From assembly GCF_010994755.1 (NCBI RefSeq), contig NZ_WHSB02000005.1:31271-95270 (forward strand): a stretch of DNA of 64,000 nt. The letters are read 5' to 3'. The notes below the pieces were generated by a model that was given only the letters and a program-made list of their open reading frames with translations, did no database searches and was not told the origin of the DNA. Position numbers and translations under genes: made by a program. Positions 17,763-27,201 of this stretch are shown piece by piece (position 1 is the stretch's first letter; every line of letters begins with the position of its first letter). Source of the DNA: Shinella lacus (GTDB taxonomy: Bacteria; Pseudomonadota; Alphaproteobacteria; Rhizobiales; Rhizobiaceae).

Positions 17763-20700
17763 ATGTCTATGCGCGCATTCTTCGGTTTCTCGGCACTTCT
17801 TCTTATGGCCGTGGCCTCCCCTCCCCTTCCCGCCAGCGCCCAGGAGACGCGCACCGTCGTGACGACGGAAAACCGCGATTATTTCGGCTTTGATCTGCGC
17901 ACCGTGCAGGACGTGACGCTGGACCAGTGCAAGGCCGACTGCGTCGACGACCTTTCCTGCCGCGCCTTCACCTACAATCCCAAGGTGAAATGGTGCTTCC
18001 TGAAGAGCGATTTCAACCAGCTCAACCCCTTCCAGGGCGCGATTGCCGGCAAGATCGTCAAGGCCGACACGGCAGCCGATATCGGCGCGCCGGCCGCCCT
18101 GCCGTTCATCACCGAATATATGATGAGCGACGCCCGCTCCTTCCGCAACGGCCTGTCGCTTGCCGCCGACCAGCAGGGCCAGGGTGCTGAAAGCCTCGCC
18201 TCGCTTGGCCGCATCGAGACGGCATCCGGCCGCTTCGACTACGCGCTGACCGCCTTCAGGGGCGCCCTGTCGCTCGCGCCGGACGACTACTATCTCTGGA
18301 TGGAGACGGCCGAGTCGATGGCGCGCGCCTTCAACAACAGCTATCTCGCCAGCCAGGGCGCGCTCGCCGCCATCAACGCCTATGAGCTCTCGCGCACGAC
18401 CGAGACCCGCGCCAGGGCGCTCGCCGTGCTTGCCGACACGCTCGACAAGTCGAGCAACTACCGCGCCGGCATCAACGCCTACAAGGCGAGCCTGGACCTG
18501 AAGGACGACGTCGCGGTGCGCTCGGCCTATCTGGGGCTTCGCGCGCGCCAGGGTTTCCGCATCGTCAACCACACGATCGATTCGGACAGCGCGACGCCGC
18601 GCGCTTGCGTCGAATTCTCCGAGCCGCTCGTCAAGTCGGGTGCCGACTACGCCTCCTTCGTCACGCTGGACGGTGCCGCTCCCAAGGCCGTGGACGCCAA
18701 GGACCGGCAGATCTGCGTCGAGGGCCTGACCCATGGCCAGCGCTACAAGATCGCCTTCCGCCCCGGCCTGCCGTCCGCCGTCGACGAGCCGCTGGCATCC
18801 ATGGTCGACCTCGACATCTACGTGCAGGACCGCGCCTCCATGGTGCGCTTCACCGGCGACAGCTTCGTGCTGCCGGGCAGCGCGCGCCGCGGCATCCCGA
18901 TCGTCTCGGTCAACACCGACAGCGCCGACCTGAAGCTCTACCGCGTGGGCGACCGCGCCATCGCCTCGCTGCTCGCCGACAGCCAGTTCCTCACGCAGCT
19001 CGACGGCTATTCGGCCGAACGCATCGAAAGCCAGAGCGGCCAGCTCGTCTGGCAGGGCAAGATCGACATTTCGCCAGAGCTCAACAAGGACGTCGTCACC
19101 AGCTTCCCGGTCGACGAGGCCCTGCCGGAGCGCAAGCCCGGCGTCTACGTGTTGACCGCCGCCGCCTCGAACGGCCGCACCAACGAATGGGAGGCGAAGG
19201 CCACCCAGTGGTTCGTCGTCTCCGACGTCGGCCTCACCACCTATGCCGGCACGGACGGCCTCAACGTCTTCGCCCGCTCGCTGGACAGTGCCGCACCCAT
19301 CGACGGTGTCGAACTCCAGCTGATCGCCAAGAACAACGAAGTGCTCGGCACCGCGACGACCGATGCGGACGGCCGCGCGACCTTTACCGCCGGCCTGATG
19401 CGCGGCACCGCCGCCATGACGCCCGCCGTGATCCTCGCGAAAAAGGGCGATTCGGACTTCGTCTTCCTCGACATGACGCGCGCCGGCTTCGACCTTTCCG
19501 ACCGCGGCGTCACCGGCCGCCCGGCACCGGGCGCGATCGATGTGCTCGCCTGGACCGAGCGCGGCATCTACCGCGCCGGCGAGACGGTGCATGCGACGGC
19601 GCTTGCCCGCGACATCGAGGCGAATGCCGTCGAGAAACTGCCGCTCACCTTCGTCTTCAACCGGCCGGACGGCGTGGAAGATCGCCGCATCGTCAGCGAC
19701 GGCGCAGCCCTCGGCGGCCATGCTGTGGACCTGCCGCTGCAGGCCAACAGCATGCGCGGCACCTGGACCATGCAGGTCTATACCGACCCCAAGGGTACGG
19801 CGATCGGCGAAAAGCAGTTCCTCGTCGACGATTTCGTGCCGGATCGCATCGAATTCGACATGACGAGTGAGGCCAAGGCCATCGAAACCGGCGTTCCGGC
19901 GCAGGTATCCGTGGAAGGCCGCTATCTCTACGGCGCGCCAGGTGCGGGCCTGGAGATCGAGGGCGATGTCACGCTGAAGCCGACGCGCGCGGACACCGCT
20001 TATCCCGATTATGTCTTCGGTCTGGCGGATGAAGAGGCGATCGAGGCCAGCAGCACGGCGCTGGTAGGCCTCGACGTGCTCGACGACGACGGCAAGGCGA
20101 CCTTCGACGTCAATGTCACCGACCTGCCCGCGACGACGCAACGCCTCGAAGCGCTCGTGACGCTGCGCATGACGGAAGCCGGCGGGCGCGCCGTCGAGCG
20201 TTCGCTCACCCTGCCGGTCAAGGCGACCGGCCCGATGATCGGCATCAAGCCGGAGTTCAAGGACGAGCTTACGGAAAACAGCGTCGCGAATTTCAACGTC
20301 ATCGCTGTTGGTGCCGATGGCGCAAAGCAGGTGATGCAGGGCATGCCCTGGAAGCTGCTCGCCGTCGAGCGGAACTACCAATGGTATCGCGACGGCAGCT
20401 CATGGCGGTATGAGCCGGTGCTTTCGACCAAGCAGTTGGCCAACGGTACTGTCGATGCCACGGTAGATGGCGGCCAGATCTCGGTTCCCGTCACCTGGGG
20501 CCGCTACCGCCTGGAAGTGGAAAGCGCCGAGCCGGACGGCCCGGCCACCAGCATCGAATTCGATGCTGGCTGGTACGTCGCCGCCACCTCGACGGAAACG
20601 CCCGACGCGCTGGAAATCTCGCTCGACAAAGAAAACTATACGGTCGGCGACACGGCGAAGCTGAAGATTTCGCCGCGCCATGCCGGCCAGGTTCTCATCA

Positions 20701-23219
20701 CCATCGGCGCCGAAAGCCTGATCGCCACCCAGACCGCCGCCATCGGCGCCGAGGGCGGCGAGGTGGAAATCCCGATCACCGAGGAATGGGGCCCCGGCTC
20801 CTACGTCACCGCGACGCTGTTCCGCCCCGGTGCGGACCGCGAAAGCCGCATGCCGATGCGCGCGATCGGCATCACCTGGCTGAAGGTCGACCCCGCGGAG
20901 CGCAAGCTCAACGTCGCGCTCGACGTGCCGGAAAAGACGCTGCCGCGCCAGGCGCTCGAAATCTCGCTCCAGGTCGCCGGTGCGGGCGCCAACGAGGACG
21001 CCTATGTCACGGTTGCCGCCGTCGACGTCGGTATCCTCAACCTCACCCGCTATGAAGCGCCCGATCCGGCCGGCTGGTACTTTGGCCAGCGCCGCCTCGG
21101 CATGGAAATCCGCGACCTCTACGGCCGCCTGATCGACGGCTCGCTCGGCGCCACCGGGCGGCTGCGCACCGGCGGCGACGGCGGCGAAGGCGCTCTCCAG
21201 GGCAACCCGCCGACCGAAAAGCTCGTCGCCTTCTTCTCCGGCCCCGTAAAGCTCGACGCGGAAGGCAAGGCCAAGGTCAGCTTCGACATTCCGCAGTTCA
21301 ACGGCACGGCCCGCCTCATGGCCGTCGCCTGGACGAAGACCGGTGTCGGCAGCGCCACGAAGGATGTCATCATCCGCGATCCGGTCGTCGTGACCGCCAG
21401 CCTGCCGAAGTTCCTCTCCCCCGGGGACCGCGCCGACCTGAGGCTCGACATCGCCAACACGGATGCGCCTGCCGGCGACTACACGGTCGAGATCACGCAC
21501 AATGCGTCGGTGATGGTCGAGCAGACCGGCACCGGCCAGACTCTGCGCCTCGAACCCGGTGCAAAGTCCGCGCTCACCCTGCCGCTGATCGGCGGCGAGG
21601 TCGGCGACGGCGTCGTCACCGTAAAACTCTCGAACGGTGCGGGCATGTCGCTCGAACAGGCGCTCAACATTCCGGTGCGCCCGGCCGCCATGCCGATCAC
21701 CACGCGCCGGCCGATCGAGATCGCCGCAAACGGCAGCCTTACGATCGACGACCAATTGCTCGCCGACAGCCAGCTTGCCGGCGCCTCCGTCAGCCTCAGC
21801 GTCTCGCGCGCTGCCGCCTTCGACATCCCGGCACTGCTGATGGCGCTCGACCGCTACCCCTATGGCTGCGCCGAGCAGACGACGAGCCGCGCCCTGCCGC
21901 TGCTCTATCTCAGCGAGCTCTCCAAGCAATCCGGCCTGCCGGAAGACACGGAGACGCAGAAGCGCGTGCAGGATGCGATCTACCGCGTGCTCGCCTATCA
22001 GTCGTCTTCGGGCAGCTTCGGCCTCTGGGGTCCGGGTTACGGCGATCTCTGGCTCGATTCCTTCGTCACCGACTTCCTGACGCGGGCCCGCGAACAGAAG
22101 TTCGACGTGCCGGAGCAGGCCATGCTTCAGGCGCTCTCAAACCTGCAGAACGCCATCTCCTACGACGTGAATGTCACCAACCAGGGCAACGAGATCGCCT
22201 ATGCGCTCTACGTGCTTGCCCGCAACCGCAAGGCCGCGATCAGCGACCTGCGCTACTATGCCGACACGAAGCTCTCGGAGTTTTCCTCGCCGCTGTCGCG
22301 CGCCCATCTTGCCGCAGCGCTTGGCCTCTATGGCGATGCCCAGCGTTCGATGACGATCTTTTCGAATGCGCTCGGCCTCTCGCGCGACAGCATCCTGAAC
22401 GCCAGCCTCTCGCGCAACGATTATGGTTCTTCGCTGCGTGACGGGGCCGCCGTTCTGGCGCTCGCCGCCGAAGCCCGTCCGGTTCCGGACATCATTCCGC
22501 AACTGACGAAGATCGTCGCCAAGCAATGGGAAGAAAAGCGCTGGACCAGCACGCAGGAACAGACCTGGATGCTGCTTGCCGCCCGCTCCGTGAAGGACGC
22601 CGACAAGGACCTGAAGCTTGAAATCAACGGCGTCGCCCGCGATGGCGGCTATGCCGCGCAGATGACCGGCAAGGCCCTGCTTGAAAACCCGCTGACGGTC
22701 GCCAACCGCACCGGCGAGCCGGTCTCGGCCGTGCTCACCACCGTCGCGGCCCCGGTGGACCCGCTGCCGGCCGGCGGCGACGGCTTTGCCATCGAGCGCA
22801 CCTATTACACGCTCGACGGCGAGGAGGCGAACGTCTCCGAGGCGACCCAAAACGAGCGTTACGTCGTGGTGCTGAAGGTGACGGAGAGCAACGACTGGCC
22901 GTCACGCATCATCATCACGGACCTGCTGCCGGCCGGCTTCGAGATCGACAATCCGAGCCTCGTCGACAGCGCGAAACTGGCGAATTTCGACTGGGTCGGC
23001 GAAGTGGAGCCGGCGCATACGGAGTTCCGCTATGATCGTTTCGTCGCTGCCTTCAACCGCAGCGGGGGCGATACCCGCGAAGTGACGCTCGCCTATGTCG
23101 TGCGCGCCGTCACCCCCGGTACCTATGACCATCCGGCCGCGCAGGTGGAGGACATGTACCGTCCGCAATACTCCGCCCGCACGGCGACCGGCCGCATGCA
23201 GGTCGTCAAGGCCGAGTAA
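17763..23219 (+). CDS. Bacterial alpha-2-macroglobulin with N-terminal PAN/Apple-like domain
   Basis: 1818 residues from ATG 17763 (GAGGAGGAC upstream); an open extension to 17457 is repeat DNA. A signal peptide (about 1-26, ending PASAQ) has no lipobox, so the protein is probably periplasmic and soluble. Residues about 35-95 are Cys-rich and PAN/Apple-like (DQCKADCVDDLSCRAFTYN). A helical region of TPR-like character follows, then macroglobulin domains and the thioester motif GCAEQ (Cys1369-Gln1372), which traps attacking proteases covalently in this family. The next gene is pbpC, 12 nt away; the pair is thought to guard and repair the envelope. Confidence 0.93.
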   Translation: MSMRAFFGFSALLLMAVASPPLPASAQETRTVVTTENRDYFGFDLRTVQDVTLDQCKADCVDDLSCRAFTYNPKVKWCFLKSDFNQLNPFQGAIAGKIVKADTAADIGAPAALPFITEYMMSDARSFRNGLSLAADQQGQGAESLASLGRIETASGRFDYALTAFRGALSLAPDDYYLWMETAESMARAFNNSYLASQGALAAINAYELSRTTETRARALAVLADTLDKSSNYRAGINAYKASLDLKDDVAVRSAYLGLRARQGFRIVNHTIDSDSATPRACVEFSEPLVKSGADYASFVTLDGAAPKAVDAKDRQICVEGLTHGQRYKIAFRPGLPSAVDEPLASMVDLDIYVQDRASMVRFTGDSFVLPGSARRGIPIVSVNTDSADLKLYRVGDRAIASLLADSQFLTQLDGYSAERIESQSGQLVWQGKIDISPELNKDVVTSFPVDEALPERKPGVYVLTAAASNGRTNEWEAKATQWFVVSDVGLTTYAGTDGLNVFARSLDSAAPIDGVELQLIAKNNEVLGTATTDADGRATFTAGLMRGTAAMTPAVILAKKGDSDFVFLDMTRAGFDLSDRGVTGRPAPGAIDVLAWTERGIYRAGETVHATALARDIEANAVEKLPLTFVFNRPDGVEDRRIVSDGAALGGHAVDLPLQANSMRGTWTMQVYTDPKGTAIGEKQFLVDDFVPDRIEFDMTSEAKAIETGVPAQVSVEGRYLYGAPGAGLEIEGDVTLKPTRADTAYPDYVFGLADEEAIEASSTALVGLDVLDDDGKATFDVNVTDLPATTQRLEALVTLRMTEAGGRAVERSLTLPVKATGPMIGIKPEFKDELTENSVANFNVIAVGADGAKQVMQGMPWKLLAVERNYQWYRDGSSWRYEPVLSTKQLANGTVDATVDGGQISVPVTWGRYRLEVESAEPDGPATSIEFDAGWYVAATSTETPDALEISLDKENYTVGDTAKLKISPRHAGQVLITIGAESLIATQTAAIGAEGGEVEIPITEEWGPGSYVTATLFRPGADRESRMPMRAIGITWLKVDPAERKLNVALDVPEKTLPRQALEISLQVAGAGANEDAYVTVAAVDVGILNLTRYEAPDPAGWYFGQRRLGMEIRDLYGRLIDGSLGATGRLRTGGDGGEGALQGNPPTEKLVAFFSGPVKLDAEGKAKVSFDIPQFNGTARLMAVAWTKTGVGSATKDVIIRDPVVVTASLPKFLSPGDRADLRLDIANTDAPAGDYTVEITHNASVMVEQTGTGQTLRLEPGAKSALTLPLIGGEVGDGVVTVKLSNGAGMSLEQALNIPVRPAAMPITTRRPIEIAANGSLTIDDQLLADSQLAGASVSLSVSRAAAFDIPALLMALDRYPYGCAEQTTSRALPLLYLSELSKQSGLPEDTETQKRVQDAIYRVLAYQSSSGSFGLWGPGYGDLWLDSFVTDFLTRAREQKFDVPEQAMLQALSNLQNAISYDVNVTNQGNEIAYALYVLARNRKAAISDLRYYADTKLSEFSSPLSRAHLAAALGLYGDAQRSMTIFSNALGLSRDSILNASLSRNDYGSSLRDGAAVLALAAEARPVPDIIPQLTKIVAKQWEEKRWTSTQEQTWMLLAARSVKDADKDLKLEINGVARDGGYAAQMTGKALLENPLTVANRTGEPVSAVLTTVAAPVDPLPAGGDGFAIERTYYTLDGEEANVSEATQNERYVVVLKVTESNDWPSRIIITDLLPAGFEIDNPSLVDSAKLANFDWVGEVEPAHTEFRYDRFVAAFNRSGGDTREVTLAYVVRAVTPGTYDHPAAQVEDMYRPQYSARTATGRMQVVKAE

Positions 23220-23231
23220 GAGGACCAGTCC

Positions 23232-25316
23232 ATGGCGCTCTGGCGCAAGCTCGTTATCGGCTCCCTTGGCGGGGCGGCGTCCATCGCCGCCCTCGCCTTC
23301 GGCCTCGACTATGCCGACAAGGCTTATCCGCCGCCGATCGCGGTTGCCGGCACCGTGTCCAAGGAAGTGCTTGACCGCGACGGCCGGCTGCTGCGCGCCT
23401 TCGCCACGCCGGATGGCCTCTGGCGGCTGAAGACCACGGCGGCCGATGTCGACCCGCAGTTCCTGCGCATGCTCGTCGCCTATGAGGACCGGCGCTTTAA
23501 CGAGCACGCCGGCATCGACCCGCTGGCGCTGCTGCGCGCCGCCGGGCAGTTCGTCACCAACGGCCGCATCGTTTCGGGCGCCTCGACGCTCTCCATGCAG
23601 GTCGCCCGCCTGATCGAGCCGCGCGAAAACCGCTCGATGCTGGCGAAACTGCGCCAGATGGCCCGCGCCATCCAGCTCGAACGGCGGCTCTCCAAGGCGG
23701 AAATCCTCGATCTCTACCTGACGCTCGCCCCCTATGGCGGCAATCTGGAAGGGGTTCGCGCCGCAAGCCTCGCCTGGTTCGGCAAGGAGCCGAAGCGGCT
23801 TTCGGTGGCCGAGGCCGCCCTGCTCGTCGCCCTGCCGCAGCTTCCGGAAAAGCGCCGGCCGGACCGGCACCGTGCGGTGGCGGAAAAGGCCCGCGAGCGC
23901 GTGCTGAACCGCATGGCGGTCTCCGAGATCATCGGCGAGGGCGAGGCGGAACGCGCCTCCGCCGAAGCCGTGCCGGATCGTCGTCGCCAGCTCCCCTCCT
24001 ATGCCGCCCATCTTTCCGAAATGGCGCTGCGCAAGGACCCGAAGGCGACCGAACACAGGACGACGCTTGACCGCACGGTGCAGGACGGGCTGGAAACCGT
24101 CGCCCGCGAGGCCGCCGAACGACTCGGCGCGAAAATCTCGATCGCCATGGTGATGGCGGATGCCCGCACCGGCGAGATTCTCGGCGAGGTCGGCTCGGCG
24201 GACTACTTTGATGGCAGCCGCGCCGGCTGGATCGACATGACGCGCATCCGCCGCTCGCCCGGTTCCGCGCTGAAACCCTTCATCTATGGGCTTGCCTTCG
24301 AGGAGGGCCTGGTCGCACAGGAGACGATCGTCGAGGATCGGCCGTCCGACTTTTCCGGTTATCGCCCGCGCAATTTCGACATGACCTATCAAGGTGATGT
24401 CAGTGTGCGCAAAGCGCTGCAACTGTCGTTGAACGTGCCCGCCGTGCGCCTGCTGGAGGCTGTCGGCCCGACGCGGCTGATGGTGCGCTTCCGTCGCGCC
24501 GAGGTGCATGCGGAACTGCCGCCGGGCGAAACGCCGGGGCTCGCGATCGGCCTTGGCGGCGTTGGCGTGACGCTGCGCGAGCTCACCCAGCTCTATGCGG
24601 CGCTCGCCAATCGCGGCATGCCGGTGCGGCTCGGCGACGGCATTTCGCGCAACGCGTCGCAAATCGAGGGCGAACCGCTGCTCGACCCCGTCGCCACCTG
24701 GCAGGTTTCCGACGTGCTTTCCGGCGTCACCCCGCCGACCGGCAGCCGCCGCCTCGGCATCGCTTACAAGACCGGCACCAGCTACGGCTACCGCGACGCC
24801 TGGTCCGTCGGCTACGATGGCCGCCATGTGCTCGGCGTCTGGGTCGGCCGTGCCGATAACGGCGCCGTGCCCGGCCTGACCGGCTATGGCGCCGCCGCCC
24901 CCATCCTTTTCGAGGCCTTCTCGCGCTCCGGCATCGCCATCACCGCGCTCCCGCGCGCGCCGTCCGGCGCCGTGCGCATCGCGCAGGCCGAACTGCCCGC
25001 CAGCCTGCGCCGCTTCTCCACCACGACGGGCGGCCTCGTCGCAACGGTGGCGCGCGAGCCGGCGCCGGAAATCATCTACCCGCCGGAAGGCGCCCATGTG
25101 GAACTCGGCGCCACCACGAGCACGGATATCTCACCGCTCGTGCTGAAGCTGCAAGGCGGCCGCGCGCCCTTCCGCTGGCTCGCCAACGGCAAGGTCCTGC
25201 CGGACGCCTCCCGCCGGCGCACGACGCAGTGGATGCCGGAAGGTGCCGGTTTCTCGACGCTGACGGTGATCGACGCGGCTGGGCGGGCGGCGAGCGTTCG
25301 GGTGTTCATCGAGTAG
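23232..25316 (+). CDS. pbpC: Penicillin-binding protein 1C
   Basis: 694 residues. A bifunctional peptidoglycan enzyme anchored by one N-terminal span (about 8-25). The GT51 glycosyltransferase domain shows EDRRFNEHAGID (85-96; catalytic Glu) and SGASTLSMQVAR. The transpeptidase domain shows SALK (Ser345, Lys348), SLN near residue 398 and KTGTS (from Lys513). The C-terminal about 90 residues match the PBP1C-specific domain (PPEGAHVELG...PFRWLANG). It directly follows the alpha-2-macroglobulin gene, as in other bacteria, and is surely in the same operon. Confidence 0.96.
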   Translation: MALWRKLVIGSLGGAASIAALAFGLDYADKAYPPPIAVAGTVSKEVLDRDGRLLRAFATPDGLWRLKTTAADVDPQFLRMLVAYEDRRFNEHAGIDPLALLRAAGQFVTNGRIVSGASTLSMQVARLIEPRENRSMLAKLRQMARAIQLERRLSKAEILDLYLTLAPYGGNLEGVRAASLAWFGKEPKRLSVAEAALLVALPQLPEKRRPDRHRAVAEKARERVLNRMAVSEIIGEGEAERASAEAVPDRRRQLPSYAAHLSEMALRKDPKATEHRTTLDRTVQDGLETVAREAAERLGAKISIAMVMADARTGEILGEVGSADYFDGSRAGWIDMTRIRRSPGSALKPFIYGLAFEEGLVAQETIVEDRPSDFSGYRPRNFDMTYQGDVSVRKALQLSLNVPAVRLLEAVGPTRLMVRFRRAEVHAELPPGETPGLAIGLGGVGVTLRELTQLYAALANRGMPVRLGDGISRNASQIEGEPLLDPVATWQVSDVLSGVTPPTGSRRLGIAYKTGTSYGYRDAWSVGYDGRHVLGVWVGRADNGAVPGLTGYGAAAPILFEAFSRSGIAITALPRAPSGAVRIAQAELPASLRRFSTTTGGLVATVAREPAPEIIYPPEGAHVELGATTSTDISPLVLKLQGGRAPFRWLANGKVLPDASRRRTTQWMPEGAGFSTLTVIDAAGRAASVRVFIE

Positions 25317-25328
25317 CGAGGCCGCAAA

Positions 25329-25467
25329 GCCCCTCATCCGGCCTGCCGGCCACCTTCTCCCCGTAAACGGGGCGAAGGAGATGTGCCGCGCCGGCTTCCC
25401 ATCCAAAAGCGTTACGTGGGCCACGTCCCCTCTCCCTGCTTGCGGGGAGAGGGTTAGGGTGAGGGGC
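25329..25467. repeat. RIME-like intergenic mosaic repeat
   Basis: Outer arms GCCCCTCA and TGAGGGGC. Inside are GGCCTGCCGGCCACCTTCTC and CCCCTCTCCCTGCTTGCGGG followed by GAGAGGGTTAGGG, segments I recognise from rhizobial intergenic mosaic elements. It fills the gap between the convergent pbpC and liuC genes and can fold into several stems. Confidence 0.85.
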
Positions 25468-25487
25468 AAAGCCAGGACCGCAGGGCG

Positions 25488-26288
25488 TTATTTCGTTGTA
25501 TCCCCCGGCACCCACCCCGGCTTGCGCTTCTCCAGAAACGCCGCAATTCCCTCCGCCGCTTCCGGCGTTTCCCAGGTATCGGCAAGCCGCGTCAGCGTCA
25601 TCTCGATCACCTTCTCGTCGATCGGCGGAGCCAGCGCGTGCGCCAGCGCCTTGGTGGCCGCCACCGCTTCAGGAGAGGCCGCGAAATAGGGCGTGATCTC
25701 CGCCTCGATCGCCCCATCCAGTTCGTCACCCGCGGCGACACCGCTGACGAGCCCGATGCCACGCGCGGTCGGCGCGTCGAACAGGCGAGCGGAGGTGGCG
25801 AAGCGCAGCAGGGCCGCGGGGCCGATGCGGGCGGCGACATAGGGGCTGATCGTTGCGGGGATAAGGCCGAGGCGGGTTTCCGTCAGGCCGAAGCGGGCGC
25901 CTTCCACGGCGATCGCCGCGTCGCAAACGCTGATCAGGCCGACGCCGCCACCATAGGCCTGGCCGTTGACGCGGGCGATCAACGGTTTCGGCAGGTCGCG
26001 CAGCGCCTTCAGCATCAAGGCGAGCCGGCGCGCCTCCGCGATGCGCGCCTCGCGGGTGGCGGCCATCTGCTCCTTCATCCAGTTCAGGTCGCCGCCCGCG
26101 CAAAAACTCTCGCCCTCGCCTGTCAGCACGACGACGCGCACCGCCTTGTCCTCGCCCAGCAGGCTCGCGACGGCCGTCAATTCGCGGATCATCAGGCCCG
26201 AAAGCGCATTGTGCTGCGCGTGGCGGCGAAGCGTCAGCGATGCCACGCCGCGCCGATCGACGGATATGGAAATCGTTTCGAAATGCAT
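25488..26288 (-). CDS. liuC: Methylglutaconyl-CoA hydratase (enoyl-CoA hydratase family)
   Basis: 266 residues from ATG 26288 with GGAGG upstream; the longer open frame beyond that is a shadow of liuE. Hydrates 3-methylglutaconyl-CoA to HMG-CoA in leucine breakdown. Crotonase-fold signatures: HNALSGLMIREL, GESFCAGGDLNWMK (oxyanion hole) and YGGGVGLISVCDAAIA; RFGLTETRLGLIPATISPYV is typical of the LiuC group. Last gene of the liu operon, 37 nt after liuE. The substrate is inferred from the operon. Confidence 0.9.
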   Translation of the reverse strand: MHFETISISVDRRGVASLTLRRHAQHNALSGLMIRELTAVASLLGEDKAVRVVVLTGEGESFCAGGDLNWMKEQMAATREARIAEARRLALMLKALRDLPKPLIARVNGQAYGGGVGLISVCDAAIAVEGARFGLTETRLGLIPATISPYVAARIGPAALLRFATSARLFDAPTARGIGLVSGVAAGDELDGAIEAEITPYFAASPEAVAATKALAHALAPPIDEKVIEMTLTRLADTWETPEAAEGIAAFLEKRKPGWVPGDTTK

Positions 26289-26325
26289 TGGCTGTACCTC
26301 CTCTGCGCAGTGCGGGCGCAAATCG

Positions 26326-27201
26326 CTAGGCACTTTTCCTGGCGGTGCTCTTGCCGGTGATCTGCCGGGCAAAGGCCGCGGCCGCCGCCAGTTTCTCCCG
26401 GTCGAGCCCTGTCTCGTATCCCTCGGCCGCCAGCATGTCGGCGACGGCGAGCGTATCAACATTGCCGCGTGCGCCCGGCGCATAGGGGCAGCCGCCGAGC
26501 CCGCCGACCGAGGCGTCGAAGACGGTGAGCCCGTGATCGAGCGCCACGCGGATATTGTCGAGCGCCAGCCCGTTCGTATCGTGGAAATGGCCGGCGAGAT
26601 TTTCCGGAAAGGCGACGGCGAGCACGACATCCAGCATGGCCGCAACCTCGCCCGGCTTGGCGCGGCCGATCGTATCGCCAAGGCTCACCTCGTGGCAGCC
26701 GAGACGCAGGAGCTGTCCGGTGACACGCGCCACCGCGCAAGGCTCCACCGGGCCATCATAGGGGCACTGCACGACGCAACTGACATAACCGCGCAGCGGA
26801 ATGCCGTCCGCCTTTGCCGCTTCGGCGACCGGCCGGGCGCGCTCGATGCTTTCGGCGATCGAGCAGTTGAGATTGGCGCGGGAAAAGCCTTCGGAGGCCG
26901 AGAGGAAGACGGCAACCTCGTCGACGCCGGCGGCCTTCGCCGCCTCGTAGCCCTTCATGTTGGGCACCAGCGCCGCATAGGAAAGGCCCGGCCGGCGCGC
27001 GATGCCGGCCATCACCTTGGCGCCATCGGCAAGCTGCGGCACCCATTTGGGGCTGACGAAACTCGTCGCCTCGATGCGCTGGAAGCCGCAATCCGACAAG
27101 AGGTCGATCAGCGCGATCTTGTCGGCAGACGGGATGATCGCCTTCTCGTTCTGCAACCCGTCGCGGGCCGCCATCTCGACGATTTCGATGCGCCGGCTCA
27201 T
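26326..27201 (-). CDS. liuE: Hydroxymethylglutaryl-CoA lyase
   Basis: 291 residues. Splits HMG-CoA into acetyl-CoA and acetoacetate, the last step of leucine catabolism. TIM-barrel HMGL-like family: VEMAARDGLQNE with the catalytic Arg-Asp at the N-terminus, EATSFVSPKWVPQ, HFHDTNGLAL with metal-binding histidines (about residues 227-229), and GLGGCPYAPGARGN with the catalytic cysteine (about 260). The start overlaps the liuD stop by four nt (ATGA). Confidence 0.96.
   Translation of the reverse strand: MSRRIEIVEMAARDGLQNEKAIIPSADKIALIDLLSDCGFQRIEATSFVSPKWVPQLADGAKVMAGIARRPGLSYAALVPNMKGYEAAKAAGVDEVAVFLSASEGFSRANLNCSIAESIERARPVAEAAKADGIPLRGYVSCVVQCPYDGPVEPCAVARVTGQLLRLGCHEVSLGDTIGRAKPGEVAAMLDVVLAVAFPENLAGHFHDTNGLALDNIRVALDHGLTVFDASVGGLGGCPYAPGARGNVDTLAVADMLAAEGYETGLDREKLAAAAAFARQITGKSTARKSA

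Noticed and set aside
17685..20381. 898-residue minus-strand frame across the alpha-2-macroglobulin gene
   Set aside because: Composition (Arg/Gly/Ala/Asp/His) and lack of motifs show it is a shadow; the plus frame carries signal peptide, domains and thioester.
22902..25097. 731-residue minus-strand frame over pbpC
   Set aside because: Antisense shadow; pbpC motifs are all on the plus strand.
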